Below, piece by piece: positions 1 through 10,407 of a stretch of DNA of 64,000 nt; position 1 is the first letter of the stretch; each line of letters starts with the position of its first letter. The notes beneath the pieces are model-generated. The model saw nothing but the letters and a program-made list of their open reading frames with translations, made no database searches and was not told the DNA's origin. Made by a program: the position numbers and the translations under genes. Location of the stretch: the NCBI GenBank assembly GCA_030674875.1, contig JASXSU010000001.1, positions 944,001 to 1,008,000 on the forward strand. Direction: 5' to 3'. This DNA is from Candidatus Endonucleibacter sp. (ex Gigantidas childressi) (lineage in GTDB: Bacteria; Pseudomonadota; Gammaproteobacteria; Pseudomonadales; Endozoicomonadaceae).

Positions 1-3000
1 GCTACCCGCTGAATCCGTAATTGCCAATAGTGCGTTGTTGTAAACCTCTCCAGCATCATATGTTGTTGAGAAAGTTGTTTCAAATAAAATTTGATTTGAG
101 TTTGTAGCAACAATTTCATCCATCATGCTATCAACATCAATATAGTTAGTAGAGCCATCCATATCGATTGTTTGATTAGTTACAAATTCAACTGTTCCGT
201 GAGTGTCCTCTGTCGCTTCAACACCTGTTATTGTTAATGTATCGCCCTCAACATCAGTATCATTTGAAAGTAATGTTTCGCTATCAATAATAAGTGTTTT
301 AACTGCGTCTGCGTCTTGAGCAAACGTGCCATCATCAATTGCAATTGGATTGTCATTCATTGGGTTTACAGTAATTGAAGATGTTCTTGTTACTGCCAAA
401 CCATCATCATCCGTTGCTGTAATTGTAACGGTATCTGTTCCGTTATAATTTTCATCTGGTGTATAAGTCGCCGCTCCATCCGTATTTAACACAACCGTTC
501 CGTGTAGTGCTGTTGCCGTTGTTTCCACTGTTCCATCAACATCACCCATTAATACAGAGATGTCAATTGAGTTATCTTCGTCAACTATTTTCGAGGCTTC
601 CACTGTTAATGTTGGCGCATCATTAATGTCATTCACCGTGATTGCAGAAGTCGTAATCACAACAGTTCCATCATTATCGGTTGATGTGATTCTTACAGTA
701 TCTGATCCAAAATAATTTTCATTTGGCTCATAGGTTATTGTTCCATCATTATTAATGGTTACAGTTCCGTTATCAGCAGTTGCCACATTTATTACCGTTC
801 CATCAACATCACTTGCCGTAAAGTTAATATTTACAGCGCCATCTTCATCAACAGTTTTGGTTGATTCAAGATTGATCGTTGGTGCATCATTTATATCATT
901 CACTATGATTGATGAGGTTTGGATTACCGTTGCACCATCGTCATCTGTTGTCGTTACTGTGATTGTGTCAGTGCCATTGTAATTTTCATTTGGCGTATAA
1001 GAGATAGTTCCGTCATTATTTACAACAACCGTTCCGTTTGGAGCAGTCGCAACTGTTGAAACAATCGTTCCATCTATATCTGAATTTTCAAATGTGATTG
1101 TTGTTGTACCATCTTCATCAATTGTCTTCGTAGGTTGAAGCGTTAATACAGGCGCATCATTAATATCATTCACTGTAATTGCAGAAGTTGCAATCGTGAC
1201 TGCACCATCATCATCTGTTGAAGTCACAGTAATGGTATCTGTGCCGTTGTAATTATTATTCGGTGTGTAAGAAATTGTTCCGTCAGTATTAACAACTACT
1301 TCACCGTTAAGTGCTGTTGCTGTTGTTGATACGATTGTTCCATCTATATCCGCTGGGGCGTAAGTTATTGTAGTCGCGCCATCTTCATCAACAGATTTAG
1401 TTGATTCTAAATCTAATGTTGGAGCGTCATTAATATCATTTACTGTGATCGTAGATGTTTTAATATCTGTCACGCCATCTTCATCTGTCGCTGTAACTGT
1501 TATTGTGTCCGTTCCATTATAGTTTTCGTTTGGCGTGTAAGTGATTGTTCCGTCAGTATTTACAACAACAATTCCATTTTCCGCAGTCGCCGTTGTGGTG
1601 ACTAAGTTATCAATATCGGTTGCTTCAAATGTAATACTTGTAGTGCCATCTTCATTAACTGTTTTTGTTGATTCAACAGTCAGTTCAGGCGCATCATTAA
1701 TTTCATTAACACGCAGGTTAAATCGAGTGGTTGCTATTGCACCATCATCATCAATCACTACCAGCTGAACTGTATCTGCACCTGAAAACTCTGGGTTGGG
1801 TGTATAGGTAATATTACCTTCAGCATCCATCGCAAGTGTTCCGAATTCTGCCGAACTACCTGTCAATGTGATTGTGCCGTCTATATCTGCCGCCGTTGCG
1901 ATTATAGTTGCGGCATCTTCATCCATTTCAACAACATTTCGAACACCTTCTTCAATAATACCTGGGCTGCCGACCACTGTGAAAGGCATATCTGTTCCAG
2001 CCAAGTTTTCAAAAGGTTCATCACCTTCAAAATCAAGATGGAATACAAGGCTATCAGATTGTGTTACTTCACCGTTGTAAACCGCGCTGACTTCTTCAGG
2101 CGTTAATGCTGAATTGTAAATCTGGACATTATCAATTGAACCTGCAAAGTTATTATCAACACCACCAACATTGAAATTATCATTAACATAAACAACATCA
2201 GGGGCATTATTTGAAACATAAACTGGCTCGCTATCACCGTTTATATGGATTCTGTATTGATTGCCATCTTTCACCCAAGTAATTTGAACTGCCGTTCCAT
2301 TTTCAAAAACATCAGGGATTGTTGCAACGTGTGAAACATTTGTAACCGAATCGTAAGAGTCAATGGTTAATGCATTATTTGCAGGGTTTACCCACATTGA
2401 AGGTGAGCGGAATGACTCTCCTTGTGCCCCAATAAACCCTTGCCATTCTCCATTATTTATATCATTTGGATTAATAGAAAGACTCATTGTAAAGTTATTT
2501 GCATCAATCACAGGGTCGTCAAAGGTAAGTTTGTCAGAAACGCCATCAAACAATAATGAATGGTTTGGGCTCTCAACCGTGTCAACTGTATTTATGGTTG
2601 GCGCATCGTTGATATCATTAACCGTTAAATCAATTGAACTTGAAACCGTCGCACTGCCATCTGTAACATCAAATGTTAAGTCTAATTCTCCAAAAAAGTT
2701 TTTCGAAGGTGTTACAGAGAACGTGCCATCACCATTATCAACAACTGTTGCATTGCCACCATTCACTTGCACATTTCCCGCAACTAATGAATCACCATCA
2801 ACATCAGAAACATTAGCAATCAAATCTGCTTGCGTAAGTATTAACGTATTATCCTCATCAACTGTTGCAGTAAGTGACGATGAAATGACAGGGGAATCAT
2901 TAACTGCATTAACAGTTATTGTAGAAGTTTCTGTCGTTGTCGCGCCATCATTATCAGTACTAATTACGGTGATCGTGTCTGCGCCATGGTAATTTTCATT

Positions 3001-6000
3001 TGGCGTATAAGAGATCGTTCCATCGGCATTTACAACGACTACTCCGTTAAGCGCAGTTGCGGTTGTGGATACGATTGTTCCATCAACATCTGCAGGGGCG
3101 TAAGTGATTGTAGTCGTGCCATCTTCATCAACCATTTTCGTGCTTTCAACAGTTAGCACTGGAGCATCATTAACATCATTTACTGTGATTACAGATGTTT
3201 GAATAATTACTGCTCCATCATCATCTATTGCAGTTACTGTTATAGTATCTGTTCCATGGTAATTTGTATCTGGTTCGTAAGAGATAGTTCCACCGTTGTT
3301 TACTACAACTGTTCCGTGTTCAACTGTTGCAGTTGTTGTTACTGTCCCATCGATATCTGCTGATGCAAATGTAATTGTCGTTGAACCATCTTCATCAACT
3401 GTTTTAGTGGATTCAAGATTAATAATGGGTGCATCATTAATGTCATTCACTGTAATTGAAGATGTTTGGATTGCTGTTAAACCATCAGGGTCTGTGGTTG
3501 TTACAGTAATTGTATCTGTACCATTATAATTAGCATTTGGCGAGTAAGAGATAGTACCGTCATTATTAACAGTTACTATCCCATGATCAGCAACTGCTGT
3601 TGTCGTTACAATATCTCCATCTATATCACTTGCCACAAAGGTGATTGTTGTATTTCCATCTTCATCTACTGTTTTAGTTGATTGAACGATAAGATCTGGA
3701 GCATCATTTATGTTAGAGATAACAAATTCAGTTGATGCCGTTGATATAGCTGTTGTTCCATTCGCATCTGTTGATGTTGCAGTTACATTTACATCAAATG
3801 TCCCAAAGAAATCTTCATTTGGCGTAATTGTTAAATTGTTAAAATCCCAACCTAAAATATCAACTTCCCCACCATCTTCAGTAACTGTTACAGAGTTCAC
3901 TCCATCACTTACCACTGTTCCTGCAAGCACACCGTCCATAACAACAGAGGTGATGTTTTCTGAGCCATCTGTATCTACTAAGTCTGTGCTTAATCGAACC
4001 GCTAATACTGAGCCTTCAAGTAATTCTGAAACTACTTCTTGGACAGTAATAACGTCAAGAACTGCGCCTATCCCATCACTACCAGGTGCATTAAGTTCTA
4101 ATCTTGGGTTATCTGTTGTTGCTGTAAAGGTATAAGTGTAGCTTTTCCATGACACCTCATTGGGTACAATAGTGTCAACTACAACCCCCTCCCACATAAC
4201 ATCAACCGCCTGCCCTTGACCTGTTGCCGTACCTGTTCGAGCACTTAAGTCAAATGTTAATTTAACTGTATCACCTGCTTGAACATCTACATTTTGATAA
4301 ATATTTGATTCATCACCAACTTTTCTTTCAAGCTCAAGAACTGTTCCACGATTATCGCCTGCGCCATAAATAGTATCAGGATTAGCTTCCATCATTCCGC
4401 CATCATTATCGGTTAGCCAACCACTTAATTGTGCATTAACGCCGGAGCCTGTAATGTTATTATCACCAAGAGATGTAATGGTTTCGCCCGCTTCCCCCAT
4501 TGTCGAAGCAAGAGAAATATTAACTGCATCAGCAACCGCATCAACATGAATAGAGCTTGTTGCCTCAGTTATATCTATTCCATCTGAAATATTATAATTA
4601 ATAGCTACGTCACCATTGAAATTCTCAGAAGGTGTAAGTGTCCAGGTATTATCTCCATTATCAACCAATGTTCCGCTATCAGCTGTTAAGCTTTCAACCG
4701 ATAGGTTTGCACCCTCAGCATCAGTTGCGTTTGCTAAAAGCTCTGCTTTAGTAATGATAATACTTGTGTCTTCTGCTGTATTGCTTAAAGAAACATCTGA
4801 AGAGATAATTGGCGCATCATTAGTGCCCGTAATGATAACTGTTACCTCTTCATCTGCCGACTCAGCATTGGTCGCTCCAGAGTTGTCTGTGGCTATAACA
4901 TTATACTTCAGGACGATGGTTTGATCTTTACCCAAAAAGTCAAGGTTAACGTTTGTGTTGTAACTCCAACCTTCATTCGAAACAACAAAACCGTTCAAAA
5001 GGTTGGTGCTAATACTACTAGTAAGATCTCCTCCATTCCACGTAATACTAGTATCAGATTTACTAATCGTAACAGTATCTCCGCTATCTAACTCTGTGAA
5101 GCTAAGTGCGCCGGTAGTACTGAGGATGTTGGCACCATCACCCTCAACTAGGGCTCCAGTGGTAGTAATCGAATCAATTACCGGCTGGTCGTTAGTGCCT
5201 GTAATCGTAACTGTTACTTCCTCTTCAGCCGACGCAGCATTTCCCGCTCCAGAGTCGTCAGTAGCGGTAACATTATATTTCAAGACGATGGTTTGATCTT
5301 TACCCAAAAAGTCAAGATTAGCGCTTGTACTGTAACTCCAACCTGAATTAGAAATAACGAAGCCGCTCATAAGGATGGCGCTAAGACTGCTAGTAAGATC
5401 TCCACCATTCCACGTGATACTGGTATCAGATTTACTTACCGTTACAATATCTCCGCTATCCAACTCCGTGAAGCTAAGTGTACCGTCAACACTGAGGCTG
5501 GCAGTACTATCACCCTCTGTTAGAGCTCCCGTGCTAGTAATCGAATCAATTACCGGCTGGTCATTAGTGCCTGTAATGGTAACTATTACCTCCTTTGCAG
5601 CCGATGCAGCATTGGCCGCTCCAGAGTCGTCAGTAGCGATAACATTATATTTTAAGACGATGGTTTGATCTTTACCCAAAAAGTCAAGATTAGCGCTTGT
5701 ACTGTAACTCCAACCTCCATTAGAAGTAACGAAGCCGCTCATAAGGCTGGCGCTAAGGCTGCTAGTAAGATCTCCACCACTCCACGTAATACTGGTATCA
5801 GATTTACTTACCGTTACAACATCTCCGCTATCCAACTCAGTGAAGCTAAGTGTACCGTCAACACTGAGACTGGCAGTACTATCACCTTCTGTTAGAGCTC
5901 CAGTGGTAGTAATCGAATCAATTACCGGCTGGTCGTTAGTGCCAGTAATCGTAACTATTACCTCCTTTTCAGCCGATGCAGCATTGGCCGCTCCAGAGTC

Positions 6001-9000
6001 GTCAGTAGCGATAACATTATATTTCAAGACGATGGTTTGATCTTTACCCAAAAAGTCAAGATTAGCGCTTGTACTGTAACTCCAACCTCCATTAGAAATA
6101 ACGAAGCCGCTCATAAGGCTGGTGCTAAGACTGCTAGTAAGGTCTCCACCATTCCACGTGATACTGGTATCAGATTTACTTACCGTTACAATATCTCCGC
6201 TATCCAACTCCGTGAAGGAAAGTGTACCGTCAACACTGAGACTGGCAGTACTATCACTTTCTGTCAGAGCTCCAGTGCTAGTAATCGAATCAATTACCGG
6301 CTGGTCATTAGTGCCTGTAATGGTAACTATTACCTCCTTTGCAGCTGATACAGCATTGGCCGCTCCAGAGTCGTCAGTAGCGATAACATTATATTTCAAG
6401 ACGATGGTTTGATCTTTACCCAAAAAGTCAAGATTAGCGCTTGTACTGTAACTCCAACCTGAATTAGAAGTAACGAAGCCGCTCATAAGGCTGGCGCTAA
6501 GACTGCTAGTAAGATCTCCACCACTCCACGTGATACTGGTATCAGATTTACTTACCGTTACAACATCTCCGCTATCCAACTCCGTGAAGCTAAGTGTACC
6601 ATCAACACTGAGACTGGCAGTACTATCACCTTCTGTTAGAGCTCCAGTGCTAGTAGTTGAATCAATTACCGGCTGGTCATTAGTACCAGTAATGGTAACT
6701 ATTACCTCCTTTGCAGCTGATGCAGCATTGGCCGCTCCAGAGTCGTCAGTAGCGATAACATTATATTTCAAGACGATGGTTTGATCTTTACCCAAAAAGT
6801 CAAGATTAGCGCTTGTACTGTAACTCCAACCTGAATTAGAAATAACGAATCCGCTCATAAGGCTGGTGCTAAGACTGTTAGTAAGATCTCCACCATCCCA
6901 CGTGATACTGGTATCAGATTTACTTACCGTTACAATATCTCCGCTATCTAACTCTGTGAAGCTAAGTGCGCCGGTAGTACTGAGGATGTTGGCACCATCA
7001 CCCTCAACTAGGGCTCCAGTGCTAGTAATTGAATCAATTACCGGCTGGTCATTAGTACCAGTAATGGTAACTATTACCTCCTTTGCAGCTGATACAGCAT
7101 TGGCCGATCCAGAGTTGTCAGTAGCGATAACATTATATTTCAAGACGATGGTTTGATCTTTACCCAAAAAGTCAAGATTAGCGCTTGTATTGTAACTCCA
7201 ACCTCCATTAGAAATAACGAAACCGCTCATAAGGCTGGCGCTAAGACTGCTAGTAAGATCTCCACCATTCCACGTGATACTGGTATCAGATTTACTTACC
7301 GTTACAATATCTCCGCTATCCAACTCCGTGAAGCTAAGTGCACCGTCAACACTGAGACTGGCAGTACTATCACCTTCTGTTAGAGCTCCAGTGCTAGTAA
7401 TTGAATCAATTACCGGCTGGTCATTAGTACCAGTAATGGTAACTATTACCTCCTTTGCAGCCGATGAAGCATTGGCAGATCCAGAGTCGTCAGTAGCGAT
7501 AACATTATATTTCAAGACGATGGTTTGATCTTTACCCAAAAAATCAAGATTAGCGCTTGTATTGTAACTCCAACCTGAATTAGAAATAACGAAGCCGCTC
7601 ATAAGGCTGGTGCTAAGACTGCTAGTAAGATCTCCACCACTCCACGTGATACTGGTATCAGATTTACTTACCGTTACAATATCTCCGCTATCCAACTCCG
7701 TGAAGCTAAGTGTACCGTCAACACTGAGACTGGCAGTACTATCACCTTCTGTCATAGCTCCAGTGCTAGTAATTGAATCAATTACCGGCTGGTCATTAGT
7801 ACCAGTAATGGTAACTATTACCTCCTTTGCAGCCGATGCAGCATTGGCCGCTCCAGAGTCGTCAGTAGCGATAACATTATATTTCAAGACGATGGTTTGA
7901 TCTTTACCCAAAAAATCAAGATTAGCGCTTGTACTGTAACTCCAACCTGAATTAGAAATAACGAATCCGCTCATAAGGCTGGTGCTAAGACTGTTAGTAA
8001 GGTCTCCACCATTCCACGTGATACTGGTATCAGATTTACTTACCGTTACAATATCTCCGCTATCCAACTCCGTGAAGAAAAGTGTACCGTCAACACTGAG
8101 ACTGGCAGTACTATCACCTTCTATCAGAGCTCCAGTGCTAGTAATCGAATCAATTACCGGCTGGTCATTAGTGCCGGTAATGGTAACTATTACCTCCTTT
8201 GCAGCCGATGCAGCATTGGCCGCTCCAGAGTTGTCAGTAGCGATAACATTATATTTCAAGACGATGGTTTGGTCTTTACCCAAAAAGTCAAGATTAGCGC
8301 TTGTACTGTAACTCCAGCCTGAATTAGAAATAACGAATCCGCTCATAAGGCTGGCGCTAAGACTGCTAGTAAGGCCTCCACCACTCCACGTGATACTGGT
8401 ATCAGATTTACTTACCGTTACAACATCTCCGCTATCCAACTCCGTGAAGCTAAGTGTACCGTCAACACTGAGACTAGCAGTACTATCACCTTCTGTTAGA
8501 GCTCCAGTGCTAGTAATCGAATCAATTACCGGCTGGTCATTAGTACCAGTAATGGTAACTATTACCTCCTTTGCAGCTGATGCAGCATTGGCCGCTCCAG
8601 AGTCGTCAGTAGCGATAACATTATATTTCAAGACGATGGTTTGATCTTTACCCAAAAAGTCAAGATTAGCGCTTGTACTGTAACTCCAACCTGAATTAGA
8701 AATAACGAAGCCGCTCATAAGGCTGGTGCTAAGACTGCTAGTAAGATCTCCACCATCCCACGTGATACTGGCATCAGATTTACTTACCGTTACAATATCT
8801 CCGCTATCCAACTCCGTGAAGGAAAGTGTACCGTCAACACTGAGACTGGCAGTACTATCACCTTCTGTCAGAGCTCCAGTGCTAGTAATCGAATCAATTA
8901 CCGGCTGGTCATTAGTACCAGTAATGGTAACTATTACCTCCTTTGCAGCTGATGCAGCATTGGCCGCTCCAGAGTCGTCAGTAGCGATAACATTATATTT

Positions 9001-10407
9001 CAAGACGATGGTTTGATCTTTACCCAAAAAGTCAAGATTAGCGCTTGTATTGTAACTCCAACCTCCATTAGAAATAACGAAGCCGCCCATAAGGCTGGTG
9101 CTAAGATTGCTAGTAAGGTCTCCACCATTCCACGTGATACTGGTATCAGATTTACTTACCGTTACAATATCTCCGCTATCCAACTCCGTGAAGCTAAGTG
9201 TACCAGTAGTGCTGAGACCGGTAGTGCTATTACTCTCTTCAAGAGTGCCGGATGCGTTAATCAAGTCAATTACTGGCTGATCGTTAGTTCCCGTGATAGT
9301 AATCGATAAAAAACTATTAGATGTTAACCCCCCGCTATCAGACATCTGATAACGAATTAATAAATCCATCACTTCGCCATCACCGAGATAATCAAAATCA
9401 GAGCCAAGAGCAAATAACACCTGATTATTACTAATACTTACCTCTCCCATTCCAACAAGAATATCGCCATTAGTATCAACAATATCAGTAGATAACAGAA
9501 TAGAAGAAGAAGGGTTGTAATTGACATCAACATCAGTATCATTAGCCAAAACATTTATTGTTAATGAACCATTTTCATCACTCGTGGCGACATCAGGGTT
9601 AGCAACAGGAGCTTCATTAGCATTTTCAATATCTATAGTTATTGTTTTAAACGTAGTTAAAGGAGGGATACCATTATCTGTTACTTTAATGCTTAAGTCG
9701 TAACTGTCTATATTTTCGTAATCTATTTCCCCCACCACAGTGATATCACCAGTTGCAGGGTTAATAGCAAAACGGCCATCGCTATTACCTCCGACTATCG
9801 CATAAACGTGTGACTGAGCTTCGTCTAGATCTATTACCTTAACAGCACCTATACTGAATGAACCATCACTTGGTACGTTCTCGTTTAGAGTGAAGCTTTG
9901 ACTTTGAATAATTGGAGGGTTGTTAACTGGTATAGCAGGGATATCATCTCTTACATGTTCTTTAGTAAACTGACGTTCATCAGCACCAATTCTACTTATT
10001 TCATGAAAATATTCATCCACTTTGTTATCTGATCTCTCAATCTGGCCTTGGCTTATCAGTCTACCTCCTTCAGCTAACACTTTATCCTTATTAGACGAGT
10101 CATTATTTGATGAACCATCAACTAACTCATCAATACTACTATCACTCTCTTCTAGCGCAATGACGCTCGCATCATCTAGATCAGACATTTCCATTAAGAG
10201 TTCTTGCTGTAGACCAACAAGGATAGATTTATTGTTAATAAGAATTATTTTTATCGGCAAATCATTGCTATTTAAAACAGTCTCACCAACAAACACTGGT
10301 TCTCCTGCATTAACCATTCTAATCGAGCCATCAACACTGATAACCTTAACAGGTTCAGAGTCTTCTGAGATATGACCAATTACAACATAATTACCATTTG
10401 GATTCAT
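1..10407 (-). CDS. Gene A: giant VCBS/cadherin-like type I secreted adhesin, C-terminus beyond window
   Basis: About 3,469 codons are visible and the frame is still open at base 1. The start is the ATG at 10407-10405, preceded by a GAAGAGG ribosome site (10412-10418). Residues 1-80 form the locus-wide N-terminal module (GNYVVIGHIS, INNKSILVGLQQE), followed by a polar linker, a cadherin domain (about 170-280) and a 'VLANDTD' domain. Twelve 124-aa VCBS repeats span residues 376-1864. Next come a cadherin-like repeat, a jelly-roll-like carbohydrate-binding-type region (near 4100-4500), more cadherin-like repeats, a LamG domain (near 2100-2600) and six or so cadherin-like 'TVDEDG..YTPNENYNGTDT' repeats. 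The left edge enters a second LamG domain resembling one in F, so the missing end probably resembles F with a type I secretion signal. Likely role: surface or biofilm adhesion. Family assignment is firm; ligand unknown. Confidence 0.9.
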   Translation of the reverse strand, partial: MNPNGNYVVIGHISEDSEPVKVISVDGSIRMVNAGEPVFVGETVLNSNDLPIKIILINNKSILVGLQQELLMEMSDLDDASVIALEESDSSIDELVDGSSNNDSSNKDKVLAEGGRLISQGQIERSDNKVDEYFHEISRIGADERQFTKEHVRDDIPAIPVNNPPIIQSQSFTLNENVPSDGSFSIGAVKVIDLDEAQSHVYAIVGGNSDGRFAINPATGDITVVGEIDYENIDSYDLSIKVTDNGIPPLTTFKTITIDIENANEAPVANPDVATSDENGSLTINVLANDTDVDVNYNPSSSILLSTDIVDTNGDILVGMGEVSISNNQVLFALGSDFDYLGDGEVMDLLIRYQMSDSGGLTSNSFLSITITGTNDQPVIDLINASGTLEESNSTTGLSTTGTLSFTELDSGDIVTVSKSDTSITWNGGDLTSNLSTSLMGGFVISNGGWSYNTSANLDFLGKDQTIVLKYNVIATDDSGAANAASAAKEVIVTITGTNDQPVIDSITSTGALTEGDSTASLSVDGTLSFTELDSGDIVTVSKSDASITWDGGDLTSSLSTSLMSGFVISNSGWSYSTSANLDFLGKDQTIVLKYNVIATDDSGAANAASAAKEVIVTITGTNDQPVIDSITSTGALTEGDSTASLSVDGTLSFTELDSGDVVTVSKSDTSITWSGGGLTSSLSASLMSGFVISNSGWSYSTSANLDFLGKDQTIVLKYNVIATDNSGAANAASAAKEVIVTITGTNDQPVIDSITSTGALIEGDSTASLSVDGTLFFTELDSGDIVTVSKSDTSITWNGGDLTNSLSTSLMSGFVISNSGWSYSTSANLDFLGKDQTIVLKYNVIATDDSGAANAASAAKEVIVTITGTNDQPVIDSITSTGAMTEGDSTASLSVDGTLSFTELDSGDIVTVSKSDTSITWSGGDLTSSLSTSLMSGFVISNSGWSYNTSANLDFLGKDQTIVLKYNVIATDDSGSANASSAAKEVIVTITGTNDQPVIDSITSTGALTEGDSTASLSVDGALSFTELDSGDIVTVSKSDTSITWNGGDLTSSLSASLMSGFVISNGGWSYNTSANLDFLGKDQTIVLKYNVIATDNSGSANAVSAAKEVIVTITGTNDQPVIDSITSTGALVEGDGANILSTTGALSFTELDSGDIVTVSKSDTSITWDGGDLTNSLSTSLMSGFVISNSGWSYSTSANLDFLGKDQTIVLKYNVIATDDSGAANAASAAKEVIVTITGTNDQPVIDSTTSTGALTEGDSTASLSVDGTLSFTELDSGDVVTVSKSDTSITWSGGDLTSSLSASLMSGFVTSNSGWSYSTSANLDFLGKDQTIVLKYNVIATDDSGAANAVSAAKEVIVTITGTNDQPVIDSITSTGALTESDSTASLSVDGTLSFTELDSGDIVTVSKSDTSITWNGGDLTSSLSTSLMSGFVISNGGWSYSTSANLDFLGKDQTIVLKYNVIATDDSGAANAASAEKEVIVTITGTNDQPVIDSITTTGALTEGDSTASLSVDGTLSFTELDSGDVVTVSKSDTSITWSGGDLTSSLSASLMSGFVTSNGGWSYSTSANLDFLGKDQTIVLKYNVIATDDSGAANAASAAKEVIVTITGTNDQPVIDSITSTGALTEGDSTASLSVDGTLSFTELDSGDIVTVSKSDTSITWNGGDLTSSLSAILMSGFVISNSGWSYSTSANLDFLGKDQTIVLKYNVTATDDSGAGNAASAEEEVTVTITGTNDQPVIDSITTTGALVEGDGANILSTTGALSFTELDSGDTVTISKSDTSITWNGGDLTSSISTNLLNGFVVSNEGWSYNTNVNLDFLGKDQTIVLKYNVIATDNSGATNAESADEEVTVIITGTNDAPIISSDVSLSNTAEDTSIIITKAELLANATDAEGANLSVESLTADSGTLVDNGDNTWTLTPSENFNGDVAINYNISDGIDITEATSSIHVDAVADAVNISLASTMGEAGETITSLGDNNITGSGVNAQLSGWLTDNDGGMMEANPDTIYGAGDNRGTVLELERKVGDESNIYQNVDVQAGDTVKLTFDLSARTGTATGQGQAVDVMWEGVVVDTIVPNEVSWKSYTYTFTATTDNPRLELNAPGSDGIGAVLDVITVQEVVSELLEGSVLAVRLSTDLVDTDGSENITSVVMDGVLAGTVVSDGVNSVTVTEDGGEVDILGWDFNNLTITPNEDFFGTFDVNVTATSTDANGTTAISTASTEFVISNINDAPDLIVQSTKTVDEDGNTTITFVASDIDGDIVTTTAVADHGIVTVNNDGTISYSPNANYNGTDTITVTTTDPDGLTAIQTSSITVNDINDAPIINLESTKTVDEDGSTTITFASADIDGTVTTTATVEHGTVVVNNGGTISYEPDTNYHGTDTITVTAIDDDGAVIIQTSVITVNDVNDAPVLTVESTKMVDEDGTTTITYAPADVDGTIVSTTATALNGVVVVNADGTISYTPNENYHGADTITVISTDNDGATTTETSTITVNAVNDSPVISSSLTATVDEDNTLILTQADLIANVSDVDGDSLVAGNVQVNGGNATVVDNGDGTFSVTPSKNFFGELDLTFDVTDGSATVSSSIDLTVNDINDAPTINTVDTVESPNHSLLFDGVSDKLTFDDPVIDANNFTMSLSINPNDINNGEWQGFIGAQGESFRSPSMWVNPANNALTIDSYDSVTNVSHVATIPDVFENGTAVQITWVKDGNQYRIHINGDSEPVYVSNNAPDVVYVNDNFNVGGVDNNFAGSIDNVQIYNSALTPEEVSAVYNGEVTQSDSLVFHLDFEGDEPFENLAGTDMPFTVVGSPGIIEEGVRNVVEMDEDAATIIATAADIDGTITLTGSSAEFGTLAMDAEGNITYTPNPEFSGADTVQLVVIDDDGAIATTRFNLRVNEINDAPELTVESTKTVNEDGTTSITFEATDIDNLVTTTATAENGIVVVNTDGTITYTPNENYNGTDTITVTATDEDGVTDIKTSTITVNDINDAPTLDLESTKSVDEDGATTITYAPADIDGTIVSTTATALNGEVVVNTDGTISYTPNNNYNGTDTITVTSTDDDGAVTIATSAITVNDINDAPVLTLQPTKTIDEDGTTTITFENSDIDGTIVSTVATAPNGTVVVNNDGTISYTPNENYNGTDTITVTTTDDDGATVIQTSSIIVNDINDAPTINLESTKTVDEDGAVNINFTASDVDGTVINVATADNGTVTINNDGTITYEPNENYFGSDTVRITSTDNDGTVVITTSAITVNDINDAPTLTVEASKIVDEDNSIDISVLMGDVDGTVETTATALHGTVVLNTDGAATYTPDENYNGTDTVTITATDDDGLAVTRTSSITVNPMNDNPIAIDDGTFAQDADAVKTLIIDSETLLSNDTDVEGDTLTITGVEATEDTHGTVEFVTNQTIDMDGSTNYIDVDSMMDEIVATNSNQILFETTFSTTYDAGEVYNNALLAITDSAGS
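4815..9279 (-). repeat. VCBS array of gene A: 12 tandem units of 372 bp
   Basis: Twelve in-frame units of exactly 372 bp (124 aa) fill this span; 12 x 372 = 4,464. Each contains FTELDSGD, SDTSITW, GWSY, NLDFLGKDQTI, LKYNVIATD and ITGTNDQPVID. Units are very similar to each other and to those of B, but a few near 5000-5160 and 6950-7020 carry a divergent stretch ('ALTTGA..VEGD'-like), which suggests patchy gene conversion. Confidence 0.95.

Noticed and set aside
4815-9279. Regular spacing that might suggest a CRISPR-like array
   Set aside because: Units are 372 bp, coding, in frame and without unique spacers.
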